DNA from: Prunella strophiata
Lineage: Eukaryota > Chordata > Aves > Passeriformes > Prunellidae
Assembly (NCBI GenBank): GCA_036583965.1
Contig: JAZBQD010000034.1
Span: 7,076,040-7,140,039, forward strand
DNA: 64,000 bases
Direction of reading: 5' to 3'
Part shown: positions 23,955 to 35,292 of the stretch, piece by piece
Layout of the letters: every line of letters begins with the position of its first letter
Numbering within the stretch: the first letter of the stretch is position 1
Program-made: the position numbers and the translations under genes
The notes under the pieces: model-generated
Told to the model about the DNA's origin: nothing
Database searches by the model: none
The model's input: only the letters and a program-made list of their open reading frames with translations

Positions 23955-24280
23955 CCCTGCACAAAGCTATGGTTTTCAAATAAAGCCTCTCTCTCTAAAA
24001 TTTCAGCCAGGTTAGGTAAATCACTCGGAGGCATTCCTCGTTTGGGATTTGCACTCTTGATGAAGGTAATAAAGTATAATAGGGCCTATCCCTGGTTAAC
24101 AGTTATGGTTCTAATTGTGTTATGATTTTTGTTTGTTTGCTTTTCATCAGGGTTCTGGAAGACTGTTTTGGGGCAAAATATGTAAATGGAATCACTGTAT
24201 GCTACATTGCTTATCTCTCTCTTGTCAAATGCCTTTGTTTCCTGAGCTGGCAAGAGCAGAGGATCAGTTGGATGTTGTTG

Positions 24281-24360
24281 GCCCAATCCTGCAGGATACA
24301 AACAGCTCAGTGCAGTTTACAGAGCACCAACATCTCCAGCTGATTTCAGTGGGCCAATAA
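24281..24360. repeat. fragment of ancient palindromic amniote repeat
   Basis: The stretch begins GCCCAATCCTGCAGGAT and ends with TGATTTCAGTGGGCC, with inverted GGCCCAAT / GTGGGCCAAT-like ends. This fits the old hairpin repeat seen elsewhere in the window. The identification is from memory of reptile and bird genomes, and the family name is uncertain. Confidence 0.45.
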
Positions 24361-24879
24361 TTTCCTTTCTTCACTGAGCACAGAAGATGACAAGAACTAT
24401 GAAGTGTAGAACCAATTGTAAATTCAGTTTCTTTCTTACATATTTTAAAAACTAAGTTAAAAAATCAAAACAAACCAAAACAATACTTCACCCCCTGCAA
24501 CGAAAATTAAAACAGTTTCATACTCACATGTTTTTAGACTCTAGAAGTCCTTATATCTAAATTCTTTCCAGATAATGTCAAAAATAATGATGTCAGTGTT
24601 TATATTGGCAACGGAAAGGTGCTCTTTATTTATTTCATACTATTCCCAGAGAGTTTCCAGGCATTTTATTTTTTTTTTCTTCTAGTTAATACTGTGGAGA
24701 TTCTACCCTAACAAGCTTCATGTGCTTTCCTGCTGCCTAAAAGCTTAAGGAATAAATAGGTAAATGGTGTGTTAACACAGAAGTTTCTTTAAGAAAAAAA
24801 AAAAATTAAAAAAATAAACAAAAACCCCGGGAAATTCAGTGTGTTCTCAAGTGTGCAGCAGATCCACACCGTGCAGCAA

Positions 24880-25275
24880 GTACATGTCGTGATTGGGTTT
24901 TTAAGAGACGTTCGCCTCCCCACTGACTGACAGGGCCTATTGATTTTTTAGGTTTCTGCCGTCATCAGTTTTCAGCCTCACAGCGGCCATATGTCGAGGT
25001 CAGGGCGCGCGGGGGCTCGGGCAGGCAGCCCTCGCCACAGCCAAAAGTGAAGGGCCGCTGAAAGAAAATCAATCATGTCATAAGTGGGAAGCATCAAAAA
25101 TTTTCCCCCTGTATGGCCAGGGCCCATCAGGCTGTCTCCACTCCCGGCGAAGGTTAGGCATCTGTCAAGCCGGGCTAGGTGAAAAGTATTAGAAATGCCA
25201 GTTAACCCGTGGTACGGCTGAGCGGAGCCGCGCCGCCTTTGTCTGCCCGGGGAATATGACAAGGTTAGCGCTTGA
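24880..25275. promoter_or_regulatory. strong candidate enhancer / CpG-island-like conserved element
   Basis: More than 20 CpGs lie in 390 bases, including GGGCGCGCGGGGGCTCGGG at about 25003. CAGCGGCC (24981-24988) is exactly mirrored by GGCCGCTG (25053-25060). PBX/MEIS-like words are dense: TGACTGACAG near 24924 (one mismatch from TGATTGACAG), AATCAATCATGTCA near 25067, and CATCTGTCAA near 25160. No convincing open frame crosses it, no TATA box is seen, and no transcript orientation can be read. It may be an enhancer with island-like composition or a small orphan CpG island. I favour an enhancer. Confidence 0.5.
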
Positions 25276-26080
25276 GCTTAATTTTTGAGACAGGGGAGCT
25301 CCCTCTGCTCCCCTGGTTGATCTGGAGCTCCCTCCACTCCGCTGGTTGACCTGCAGGATGGGCTGGAGTGGTCCAGGTTTTGGTGAAAGGTGCTCACAGA
25401 TGGGTCTGAAACTCACCCGCTGGCGTGGATGTGGTGCTTCCTCTGGGAAGTCAGCACAGGCTGTGAGGTCCCCAAATCTGGTTCTGAAATGAAGCAGCAC
25501 CACAGGAATGTGGCTTTTTGAGTGGAATGTGTGAGTTTTCGGTGCTTTGGGTTGTTTGGGGTTTTTTTCCCCATCAATGATGAAATTATTTGCTCCTGTC
25601 CTGTGCGGATCTGGATGTTGTTTGACTCTTGTTTCAGAATATCTTCACTGGAGAGACAGTAAATATTTCCATTGTTCCACTAATTGGGGAAAATCTATTT
25701 CATGCAGTCTGTGAAAGTATACTGCTGTGCTGTATGATTTTAATCTTTCTCCTCCTGTTCCATTTAAAATCCATACAATTAGATTGTGCAATTATGCTAA
25801 ATAATCGATCTTCTGTATCTTGTTTGCCACTTACATGATGCCTCTTGCGGAGAGGAAAACATATCTGAGTATGTCCACTAAATTTGAAATACTGATTTGG
25901 TAATACACTGGGATATTTAAGATTATGTTGGCCATCTTTCAAGCTTTCTGATTGCAGATCATGTGCCCTGAGGAGTGTTGCAGTAGGCTATGGATAAGAG
26001 TGTGTGTGTGGATTTATTGTTAAGCAATTAGGCAAAAAGAGAAAACAAATTTATCAGGACAAGAATGGGGGCATAGCCTC

Positions 26081-26102
26081 TTTTTTTTTTTTTTTTTTTT
26101 TT
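26081..26102. repeat. T(22) run
   Basis: This is an uninterrupted T run between GCATAGCCTC and ACCC. Confidence 0.95.
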
Positions 26103-28047
26103 ACCCTTAATTCTAGATGAAGATCACTGCTACTGTCAGTGGGGGCAAATTTGCTTATTTACTATTGAAAAAAGTAAACATATATTTTCCCTACTTGAAG
26201 CTGATTTGTATCCTGTCTCCATGTGTAGGCCTTGTTGGCTTAGCCAGATAGCAATACCTGTTCCTTGGGTGCTGCTGCCCATTGAGGCTCCTGAGGGGGA
26301 TCTTCCTGTGGATGTTTTTCAGAGGGGCAGAGTAGGAGCAGAACTCTCTCCAAAGCTTGTCCTGTGGGCAGCAGGTGACCCCAAGGAGATGATGGGATGG
26401 GATCTGTGATTTAGGCTCCAAGCTGGGCTGCAGCTCACTGCCTGCACGTTGCCTGTCGCTGCCTGACCTGAGCTGTATACTTCCTAATAAATATTTTAGC
26501 TCTCTACACTCCAGTGATTACGCTCTCCATTGAATACAGATAAAAAGACAAAATGTTTCTTTAATCAGTACTGTGATGTGAGACCGTTAAGGTAATAGTG
26601 CTTGAAACTATTAGAATCTTGAAGATATTGACTGGCTTGCTTTTGGCATTGCAATTATAATTGTATTTTTAGGCTGTGTTATATGGTTTTATAGTAGTTT
26701 TTCTAACACAGAAGGCTTCCCTGCCCTGTCTGAGCTGTAGGGAGATACAGAGGGGGAGGAATTTTGCAGTCCTGGGCTGCAGGTGCAGCTAGCAGATGAC
26801 CTAATTGGGGACTGATATAATTTGGTTTTAGAATGTGCAAGGAAATCCAGGTCATCCCACTGGAATCCACGGTGAATAAACGTAGACAGATTTGAGGGAA
26901 AAAAACTGTTTGAAACCTTCCTCAAAGTGTATTTTAAGCTCTTGAAGTGTTATGGGGAAGACTGGTGACAAAAGTTATCCTTTGTGAGTTTAAGGCAGAT
27001 CGATGCAAGTGGCCAGAGAAGTCTCCTCTCCAAAGACTTGTATCCCCCATTCCCTGAGGAGTGAGGGCCTCCAGGTGCTCAGCTCTCCCAGATTCACCAC
27101 TGACACCAGTTATCCTGGCCTGTAGATGCAGGGAATTGCAGTCCAAAGAGAACAGAGGTGGTGCAGTCTGAGCTGCTGCTTGGCACCCACCAGGGAAAAT
27201 CACCCCTTCATTGCTGCATCCAGCCTGTAACTGGGAGGCTCTCCTGGGAGGACAAGCTGGACTCCTCCTGTGAACACACATTTTCACTGACTCCAGCAGG
27301 GTCATTTTACCAGTGCAGACTTCCTTCTCACCCGTGGCAATGCACGAACATCAAAAGAGGATCAGACACAGAAATTCTTGATAGAGTGAGTTATAGATGT
27401 CTAATTCAGTAGGTATCATATATTGCATTAAAAAGTTTAAGAATTGTCCTGTCTTTCTCTCTAAATCTCTTTTAGACATATATTAAAGTGATTTAAATGT
27501 GTTGCATTAGGCATTTCTTTAGTTAAATTAATGCCCTCTGCAGTATCAGCAGACACTTGTGATTTGATGATGTATTTACATGACTTGTTTTCTGACTTTT
27601 AGTTGGTACTTATTTCCAATTATTAAGGAAAAATAAGCAAGGACGGCTGCTAACATTTTAGAATTACCCTAGGATTGGTTCAGAGGCTGAGCCTTTGCTC
27701 TAGCCACAGACAATTGTGGGCACTTGCCATCTGCTGCTCAAAGATTACCTTGTTGTGGCAGAGCAGTGGAGTTTTGCATGGTGCAAGCCAGCAGCTCCTG
27801 GGTGTTTTGATTTCTGACTTTTCTAACAGAGCAAAGCTGGTTTTGCCAGTGAAAGGCTGCATTGAATGAGGAATATTTCAAGTAGAGTCTGATATATCTG
27901 TACCAAAATAGTTGGCTCCTGGTGGCAGGGTATCATTCCAGGTACAGTATTCTCTTCTCAAGTAAGAATTAGTGTTGGCATAGCAAAAATCAAAAGTAAT
28001 GCCTCAGAGTTGTCTGGTAGCACTGACTGTGGCTCTTGGAAATGGAG

Positions 28048-28048
<1 letters not shown>

Positions 28049-28124
<76 letters not shown>
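28049..28124. repeat. (TG)38 dinucleotide microsatellite
   Basis: The tract is 76 bases of perfect TG repeat. It is probably polymorphic and could adopt Z-DNA. The open frames reading Cys-Val or His-Thr through it are artefacts of the repeat. Confidence 0.99.
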
Positions 28125-28127
<3 letters not shown>

Positions 28128-28872
28128 GTGTTTGAGCACATGTGTAGAACTTGCTGTTTGCTGTGGGTTGTTTTGTGCAGCCACAGCTGGTTGTTCACTG
28201 AGGGTCTTTATCCCCTTCCTAATTTCCTCCTGGGGGTTGCCTTGGTGGATGGATTGGTTCATGTCTCTGGCACTGCACCATGGAAGTGATATTATTAAAA
28301 TTGTCCTTTATCAGCTGGAGGGTGTTTCTGGAGAGTGGGAACCTTCTGGAGAACCAGACCCTTCCCACTGACATGGACAGGCTGCCGTGGCTCTCCACCC
28401 ACCTGTGTGGCTCTGAGGTGGCTTCTGATGGTTTTGCTTGGGCACAAGTGGGATGTTGGCCATGTTGCTTCACTCTGGCTGTTCCCAGGTCTCCTCTCAG
28501 ATGGTTTCTCTGCAGTCAGGAGCAGTGTGGGCTGGCTTTGCCCGATGGGCACTCAGGAGCAGAGCCTGTAAACAGCCCGTGCTGTTGAACCCAGGGGTGC
28601 TGCTGTGGAAGCATTTACAGTATTTACCTGGTGTTGCTGTCAGCTCTGCAGCTCCTGCTCACCCAAATCAATGTTTCCTTTCTTTCACTTTATTTCCTCC
28701 AGAGCTGGCACGTTGCAGTGCAGTCTGTGGGAGTAGTGCTTTCCCTTGAGCTGAGAAATAATTTCTCCCCCCAATTTCCTGGAAATTCTAGACCTCCCCC
28801 TCACTGCATCTGCTACAATGACTGTGGCTCTTCTGTGCCTCAGCATCTTAGTTGTGTGGGCAGTCTTCCTTC

Positions 28873-28957
28873 CCCTGTCTCCCTCTTCCATTTCCTTTCC
28901 TCCTTCCACTTCTACTGCCTTTTTTTTTCTTTTTCCTCTTTCTCATTTTTTGTCTGA
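28873..28957 (+). repeat. long pyrimidine tract
   Basis: About 85 bases are almost all C and T, ending in T-rich stretches. The complementary strand is purine-rich. It could act as a splice-type pyrimidine tract or form triplex DNA, but neither is shown. Confidence 0.8.
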
Positions 28958-31016
28958 AAAACATTGCTGCTGTATGTGCACATTTCAAACTTCATTTCAG
29001 CCCTATTAAAACAATAAATCCTGATAGTTCCACAGGAGCTGTTCAAGATTTCTTGGGCCAAAAAAAAAAAAAAATTATAAAAAAATTCCTTTTTAACAAA
29101 AAAAGTCCCTGAATACAGATTTACAAAGTACATTTCAGAACCATTATGGTCTTCTGGGTAAATAATTTTCATTAAAAAAATCTTTATAACACATATTTTA
29201 GATGTGTTTTAAATATGATTGTTTTTTAATAGTAGACCATGATGGGTTCTAAAGAGCCATTATGGTTTATCAGGGAAATCATATACTTCTTAAAAAAATT
29301 GTATTTTAAATACTCATTCTTAAATTGTTGCAACTGTGATGCATTTCTAACATAGGGGATTTATTTTTTTCCTGGGCTATTTTCCCCTCCTATTATAAAA
29401 TAAATGAACATTTTCACATACCTGTCTCTTTTTAAAACAGAATATGATAGTCTGGGTTAAATGCTACATAGATTGGAAGCTCCACCTTTAGTGTGCAATA
29501 TACTTTTCTAAAACCATCCACTCTTTTTTTTGAGACAGCCCTGTCACATCCCATGACATTACCTACCTTGCAAGGGCTTGGTGCAGAGTCATAGGCAACA
29601 TCTCCAGATTATTTTTGGCATTCATTGAGTGAAAGAGGCTGAGTAGGGAGTTTGCTGCATTGACAAATTGTTCCCTCATAGGACAGAGTGTGGAGAGGCC
29701 CCGTAACTTTTTCCAGAGTTTGGATGTTCAGCTGGGGGGCTCTCCCAGCAGTTCCTTGGTGTATGCAGACCATGTTCTTCTCGTACTCTGAAATCCAGGA
29801 AGATTCAGGGAATGACTGGAGGGTGCCTCTTCTCCAGCAGCCCCTTGTGAAGATCAAAGCAGGGATGGATAGATCTCCTGACTGAACCAGAAAATGTGAT
29901 TTGAATGCAGATTCTAGGTGCTGCTTTCATTAGAGTCAGTGTGTCAGGGGAGGGACTGGGATGAGCTGAGGGGAAATGCTCGCAGGCAATGGGGAGAGGA
30001 GGAAACTCCTGCCAAGGACTGTGTGAGATGTCCTCAATTATACAGACACCTTCAGGGCAGCCACTTCCTTCCCAGTCTCCCCATTCTCCTGTGGGAGCAC
30101 CCTGGTTTTCTGGAGAGTCAGGCCAGCATCTTTGTATAACCATTTTCTTTTCTCCATCAGCTGGGTGAGGTTGGGGGCTAACCCAGTGTCTCACCAGCCC
30201 TCTTGAATCTGTGTCACATCTTCATGATCTATTTCAGTGATGAAATGAAGGGAAAGGATCAAAGGAACTGTCAGTTTGGAACAAGTCCTTGCAGAGCTGG
30301 AGGGGAGGGGTGGTAATGCTTCCAAGTTTTGCTGGAATGAAGTGGAATTTGCAAAGAAGTTGGAGGAAGTGAAATATTTGTACTATGGTCACACTTGGGA
30401 GCCTAGATGAGCATTGGGGCCCCAGTGTGGCAGATGCTTTCCATGCAGAGAGCAGATGCTGCAGGTGTCCTGGCACTGGAGACTGCTGCATCTCCCCTGG
30501 TGCCATAATGAGGACTGCAAAGTGTAAGATCAACACACACAAAAAAAAAAATTACAGAGAAACTCCATAATCTGTACAAGAATAACTCATGGGAAAACCA
30601 CATTACCTTAGTTTACAAGCAACTGTCTGTGAAATGAGATGATTGCCCATTATGTAAGAGATCTGTGCAATAAAGCTAAGGTATCTGCATTTGAAAGTTA
30701 ATAAATGGACTTATTGCAGACTGAGATGTTGATGGTATAAGCAAGTAACTGGGTTAAGGGAGAGTTGTTCTGAGAAGACGACTATTTTTTTTTTTAAGGA
30801 TATTGCATATTTGTAAAACTACAGAATATTATTTTCAAATTCAAGTGTTAGCAGGATTGAGAAGAACTGATGAGTGATTAACTAAGGATGCAGGCACCAA
30901 AATACTAGAAGAGAATAGAAAGATTTAATTAAAAATTACATACAGTTTTTCAATCAGTGTAGAAGTAATCTCAAAACAACAGAAAAAACATCTGACATAA
31001 TGTAAGAGCCACATTT

Positions 31017-31055
31017 CTGCCAGTTACTTGAACTAACTGTTCAAGTAGCTGTCAG
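31017..31055. other. long near-perfect inverted repeat (hairpin)
   Basis: Arms 31017-31033 and 31039-31055 pair at 15 of 17 positions around the 5-base loop TAACT. The inner nine pairs, TACTTGAAC / GTTCAAGTA, are perfect. The TCAAGTA half-sites resemble NKX-family words, so it may be a paired binding site. It is too short for a pre-microRNA. Confidence 0.6.
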
Positions 31056-32199
31056 CTTTAAAAGGACCTGTTCACAGCCATTTAGGAAACATGAGGAGGA
31101 GGAGGATGCAGACTCTGAATTTTGATGGAATTAGAAGGAAGTTTCTAAAAAGAAGTTCTGTAAAGCTGTAGATACATCAACCGGTGCAAGGCTGGAACAG
31201 TCAGTTCATTTTTGAAAAGCTAAACTGAACTGTTGTGCAGCACAGTGAGTTAACTTTGAAACAATCAATTGTTGAGGTGGATTTTCAGGTAAATTAACAG
31301 CAGATAATTTACAGTTCATGAATGTCTTATTTATTTCAGTAGGTTCCTTTGACAGATTTGGTCAGGGTCAAGCAAGAGGTCAGAAAAACCCCTGATTTTT
31401 AATGTACCAGCTGAAAATTCAGTCTGTGTTGCCAGGTGGTTAATCTGGAGACAACAGCTTTGGTGGTGCTGTCTAAGGACTTTTTGGGACTCCTGGTAGA
31501 GCTGTGGAGCTGCAGTAATGAGTGAGCCTGTGTTTCTGTGGGCACATAGGAAATTGAAAAGGAGGCACAGTGTGGTAAAGAACACTCAGAGGGGACTCTC
31601 GTGGTAGGTGGGCATGGGCAGAGAAAGCATCTGGCAAACTTCCTACAGCAACAGCCACAGCATTTGCTCTGTGGCCCAGCACCCTGACCTCATCTTGGCA
31701 TCAACCCAATGCCAACCAGACTGAGCAGGAGGCTGTTGAGCCTGGCTTGGGACCCACAAACAAAGCCTGGTAGCAGTTTTTCAGGCGATGGAGGGGAAGA
31801 AGCTGGGTATGCCAGCAGATTTCCTCTGCAGAAGGGTCAATTTGACTCTGTTCCCCACTGAACATCATAAAACCAGTTATGCTGGAGTGGGGTTTGTTTT
31901 CAGCCCCTGCCAGCTCTGTTCCCTGGAGCTGTGGGAGTTATTTTAACTGGTATCAGAGGGTGTAAAGGGTGGCCAATGGCATTTCTGTGAGGTCTGAGAT
32001 CAGTAGCAGCAGCAGCTTCTCATGGTGTGTTCTTGGACCCCAAAATGCCTTCCACTGGGCAATGGGCAACCTGGATTTCACTGCTGCACTCTCCCTTCCC
32101 ACGGGACCTCTCTGAGGGAGGCAGCAGTCGAACCACAAAGCTTTTTATGTACCTGACAGAGTTTCCATCTGGGAAATGCTCATGAAAGTAACTTCCTAA
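31056..32199. other. noncoding stretch, no gene seen
   Basis: Mixed composition with frames below 85 codons on both strands. The 31.4-32.1 kb part is somewhat richer in GC without CpG enrichment. Nothing stands out. Confidence 0.6.
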
Positions 32200-32560
32200 A
32201 ACACCGCCCGCGTCATCGGCAGCGACCGCGGCGGCTGAAACGCAGAGCAGCCACACTCCAAAGGGTTTTTATGAGCTACTCCTGTCTCAGCAGACTAAAC
32301 TATCACAATAAAATGTAAGGCAGGTAATTAATAATTGTGCCAGTGACCTTGAAAATTAATATTGTTTGTTATTCCTGTAAACAAACTGAGTTTCCTTTCC
32401 TTATTGTATTTTGTATGGTAATTTGGCATAAACGCTCCTTTTCATATAATTTCCCCAGTTGACTTTTGTCTCCTTGGTAATTTCCGGCTTTAATAAAGAA
32501 AACCTAATTAAGAAGGAGCTGTTGATTGGTTTGCTAGTGTAATTAACACAGGTGATGCTA
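32200..32560. promoter_or_regulatory. candidate conserved element: CpG cluster plus forkhead pair
   Basis: Nine CpGs fall in 38 bases at 32205-32242, including CGTCA (a CRE half-site). About 120 bases on, TGTTTGTT (32363-32370) faces GTAAACAAAC (32377-32386), an inverted forkhead-type pair. TAATTAA-type words follow at about 32506-32545. No open frame of note is present. I infer an enhancer. Confidence 0.42.
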
Positions 32561-34794
32561 ATGAGTTTCAATGAAACCAATAGTTTATAGGGAAAAATAA
32601 AGAGTTCTGCTGCATATGGTGTGAGTGATATCTGCACTTTGGGAAGATATTATTGTGATTTTCAAGCCTCATGTGAGTGGTTTGTGAACATGGGCGGGGG
32701 AGATAAAATGTTTTATAAGATTCATTAGTGGTGTTAGACCAAGTTGAATAGGCTTCATGGCTTGGGTATATTAAAAATCAGTTTTTTTCTGACCCCATTA
32801 ATAGCATAGAAAGTTGTATCTTCCCATGGGAAGGAAGAAATGTTAACTTTCTGTGTTTTGTCTGTGGTAAATCTGCAGTAAAATTGCTGCAGTGTGTGTT
32901 GGGCCCTGGCTTGGGGGGGCTGAGCAGGTCACCTGCTCCCTGAGAGTTGGGGTGTCAGAGGGGAGCCCCACTGCCCCTCTTATCTCTCTACACAAAATAG
33001 AAGAGGCTGGGGATAAAGCTGTGCAAGGAGCCTTTTTCTGATTTCCTTGTTGTCACCTCAGGCAGTTTCTCTAAATTTTTTTTTTCTTCCTGACAATGAG
33101 AGCAGGATTTTGCCCCACATATTTAAGTCAAGTGCAAAATGTGAAATCTTTGTTAGTGTGGGTAAGTGAGATATTCTGAATTTCTGCTAGAGATACAAAT
33201 GCTGCAGCATCATGCTGCTGTCGTTTTTGTGTGGCAGTTTCTTCAGGAGGAGACTGTTTACTTTTGTAATAGCATTGACATTTTGTAGAACATTGACAAC
33301 ATTTTATAGTTGGTCAATGTTTCGAAGATGCATTTGTTGATCCCTAATTTACATAGCTTTTTGTTCTGCAAGGTGAAATTCAGTTATGTTTTATATTCCA
33401 AAGGTATGCTCTTTTGTTCATTCCAGCCCTGCCTTTACATCTCCCTTTTATTTGGCTTTCCTTTTTTCCCCCCTCTTTTTCTTTTCATTTTCCTCTCATT
33501 TTTCACCATGATGTAGTTAATTCTTTTTTTCAGCTCATGCTACACTTTGTCTTGTCTATTGCTATGTGACAGAAAAGCCAGAGACATTCCATGTCTGGCA
33601 GTACACCTCCAGGGACATCTTTTGAACTCTCATAATTTGTATTTATTGCCACCCACTTTGTAAGTTCACAGTTTAATTTGCCAGCAGTGGCAGTGTTAGG
33701 CCGACACAGTAAAACAAGATAACGTTAAAATGTCAGAACGAGAGGGGGCATGAATGATGCATTACTCACTGCTAGAACTTGCACTTGTCATGCCTTTCCA
33801 CCAAAGTGATGTTAACTACCTTTTGAGAGCCTTATCTGACTGGTATTACTCAGAAATAGGATCATTAGTTCACTGCTCTGATTAGAAGGTTGCTATGGTT
33901 GATTAACTCTTCTGGAACTGGGATCACGGTGGGAACATAACATGAATCACACTGGATTATGCATCTAGAACTAATTTTATAATTATTTTTTTGCATTTTT
34001 ATAGTTGTTTACATATGTATTTCCTTAATTCACTAGTGGGCTGACAGGAGTGAGAGCAGAGGGGAAAAATGGAGCACATTTTAATGGAAACATTCAAGGT
34101 AGATTTCGGTTGAGCTGTTTCTCCTTCAGCACAGTGTGCTAACAGTGACCTATTATGCAAATTGGAATAAAATCAGGAAAAACTGCAATTTGATGTGGTT
34201 TCTAGAGTTGCACAGTTAAAGCCTCAGCAGAGAGTGACAGACACAATCAGATTCTCGTGTCAGATGCAGAGAGTGCATTTGCTGCAGAAAAGCCAGCCAG
34301 GGTGAGCATAGGGGAATATATCTGTAAGAGGAATGTCACAGGGACCATCTGAGGGTTGAGGCTGCTCTTCCTAAGTGCTTCTGAAGTGCTGCTTGTGAAT
34401 GATTTCCCAAATTTGCAAAATGAGCAGAAATTAATGCACTTTAAAAAAATATATTAAATAATAATAAAACCATTTTGCCACAGCAATATTCTCGTAACCA
34501 ACGTAGGAGTTTATTTCTGAATGTTCTTTTTGCTCCTTCACTGTAGGGATTCCTTGGCCATTATGACTCCTTATACTCTAATGGACAACTAACATTAGTG
34601 TTATGGTAAAAAAAAATATCCTTGTGATGTGGACATTAGCAAAGGTGCATTAGTAAGAATAATGTCTCCTAGCCCAGCAAGTACCTGGTCACAAGACAGC
34701 TTTTTATAATTTCAGTGCTTCCTTCTGTATGCAAAGAGTTCTCTGCATCAGCCTATCTCGGGCAGGCAATTTCAGACTGAGTTCAGGCAGTACA

Positions 34795-34905
34795 CCTGAG
34801 CACCTGACTGAAATACCAAATCCTCTGCTGGCTTTATGCAAAATGGCTCTGATCCAGTCGTCTCTGTAGTCAAGGAGAGCTGGATCAGATCCTAAAGGAT
34901 GAAGG
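34795..34905. repeat. ancient palindromic amniote repeat fragment
   Basis: TCTGATCCAG (34848-34857) is exactly mirrored by CTGGATCAGA (34880-34889). Between them lies GTAGTCAAGGAGAG, a decayed form of the GAAGTCAATGGAGA core. This is the best-preserved hairpin of the family in the window. Confidence 0.5.
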
Positions 34906-35256
34906 GCCAAGAAGGATACAATTTAATTGAGTGAGTAGCGTGACTGATTCCTACAGTTACATATCTGAGTAAAACAAGGAGGCTTTGGACAGCAATTAGC
35001 TGAAAAATGTGGTTTGAAAAATACAATCACACGGTTGACAGTGACTTTGGAGGGTAGATTTTGGTTCCTGAGGAAGAGGTTTTGCTTTAATGATAAGAAA
35101 TAAAGATTCCTTTGTAGCAGAAACATGTTTTCATGAAGTTCAGACATCTCGAGGCAGAATTTAGTTGCCTTCTGCCATAGACTGTGTGTGGGCACATTAG
35201 GGGTAAGTCCAAATTTTATATCCCTTACTCAGTTCATCCTCAGACAGTGATGAAAG

Positions 35257-35292
35257 AATTACTCAGACTTTGGTCGTGACTTCATGGGGACT
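35257..35292. repeat. ancient palindromic amniote repeat fragment
   Basis: ATTACTCAGACTTTGG followed by TGACTTCATGGGGA matches the order TTACTCAGG...TTGACTTCAATGGG of the same old family. The copy is short and decayed. Confidence 0.45.

Larger units (their letters stand above)
23701..24879. other. noncoding stretch with T run and ancient repeat fragment
   Basis: T(26) lies at 23929-23954 and a palindromic ancient-repeat fragment at 24281-24360. An A-rich patch is at about 24793-24825. No gene is seen. Confidence 0.6.
25276..31016. other. noncoding stretch with long TG microsatellite
   Basis: No gene is seen. Contents include T(22) at 26081, (TG)38 at 28049, a pyrimidine tract at 28873-28957 and an A(15) run at 29060. 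CCATTATGGT is duplicated 116 bases apart (29141 and 29257). Frames near 28.3-28.6 kb (up to 111 codons) either run through the TG repeat or overlap on both strands. The 27.43-27.66 kb part is non-repetitive AT-rich sequence that could be a weak element. Confidence 0.6.

Noticed and set aside
27990..28371. Frames with Cys-Val or His-Thr repeats
   Set aside because: They are translations of the (TG)n microsatellite.
33680..33700. CTCF-like GCCAGCAGTGGCAGT
   Set aside because: One base is missing from the core spacing, so it does not fit the motif.
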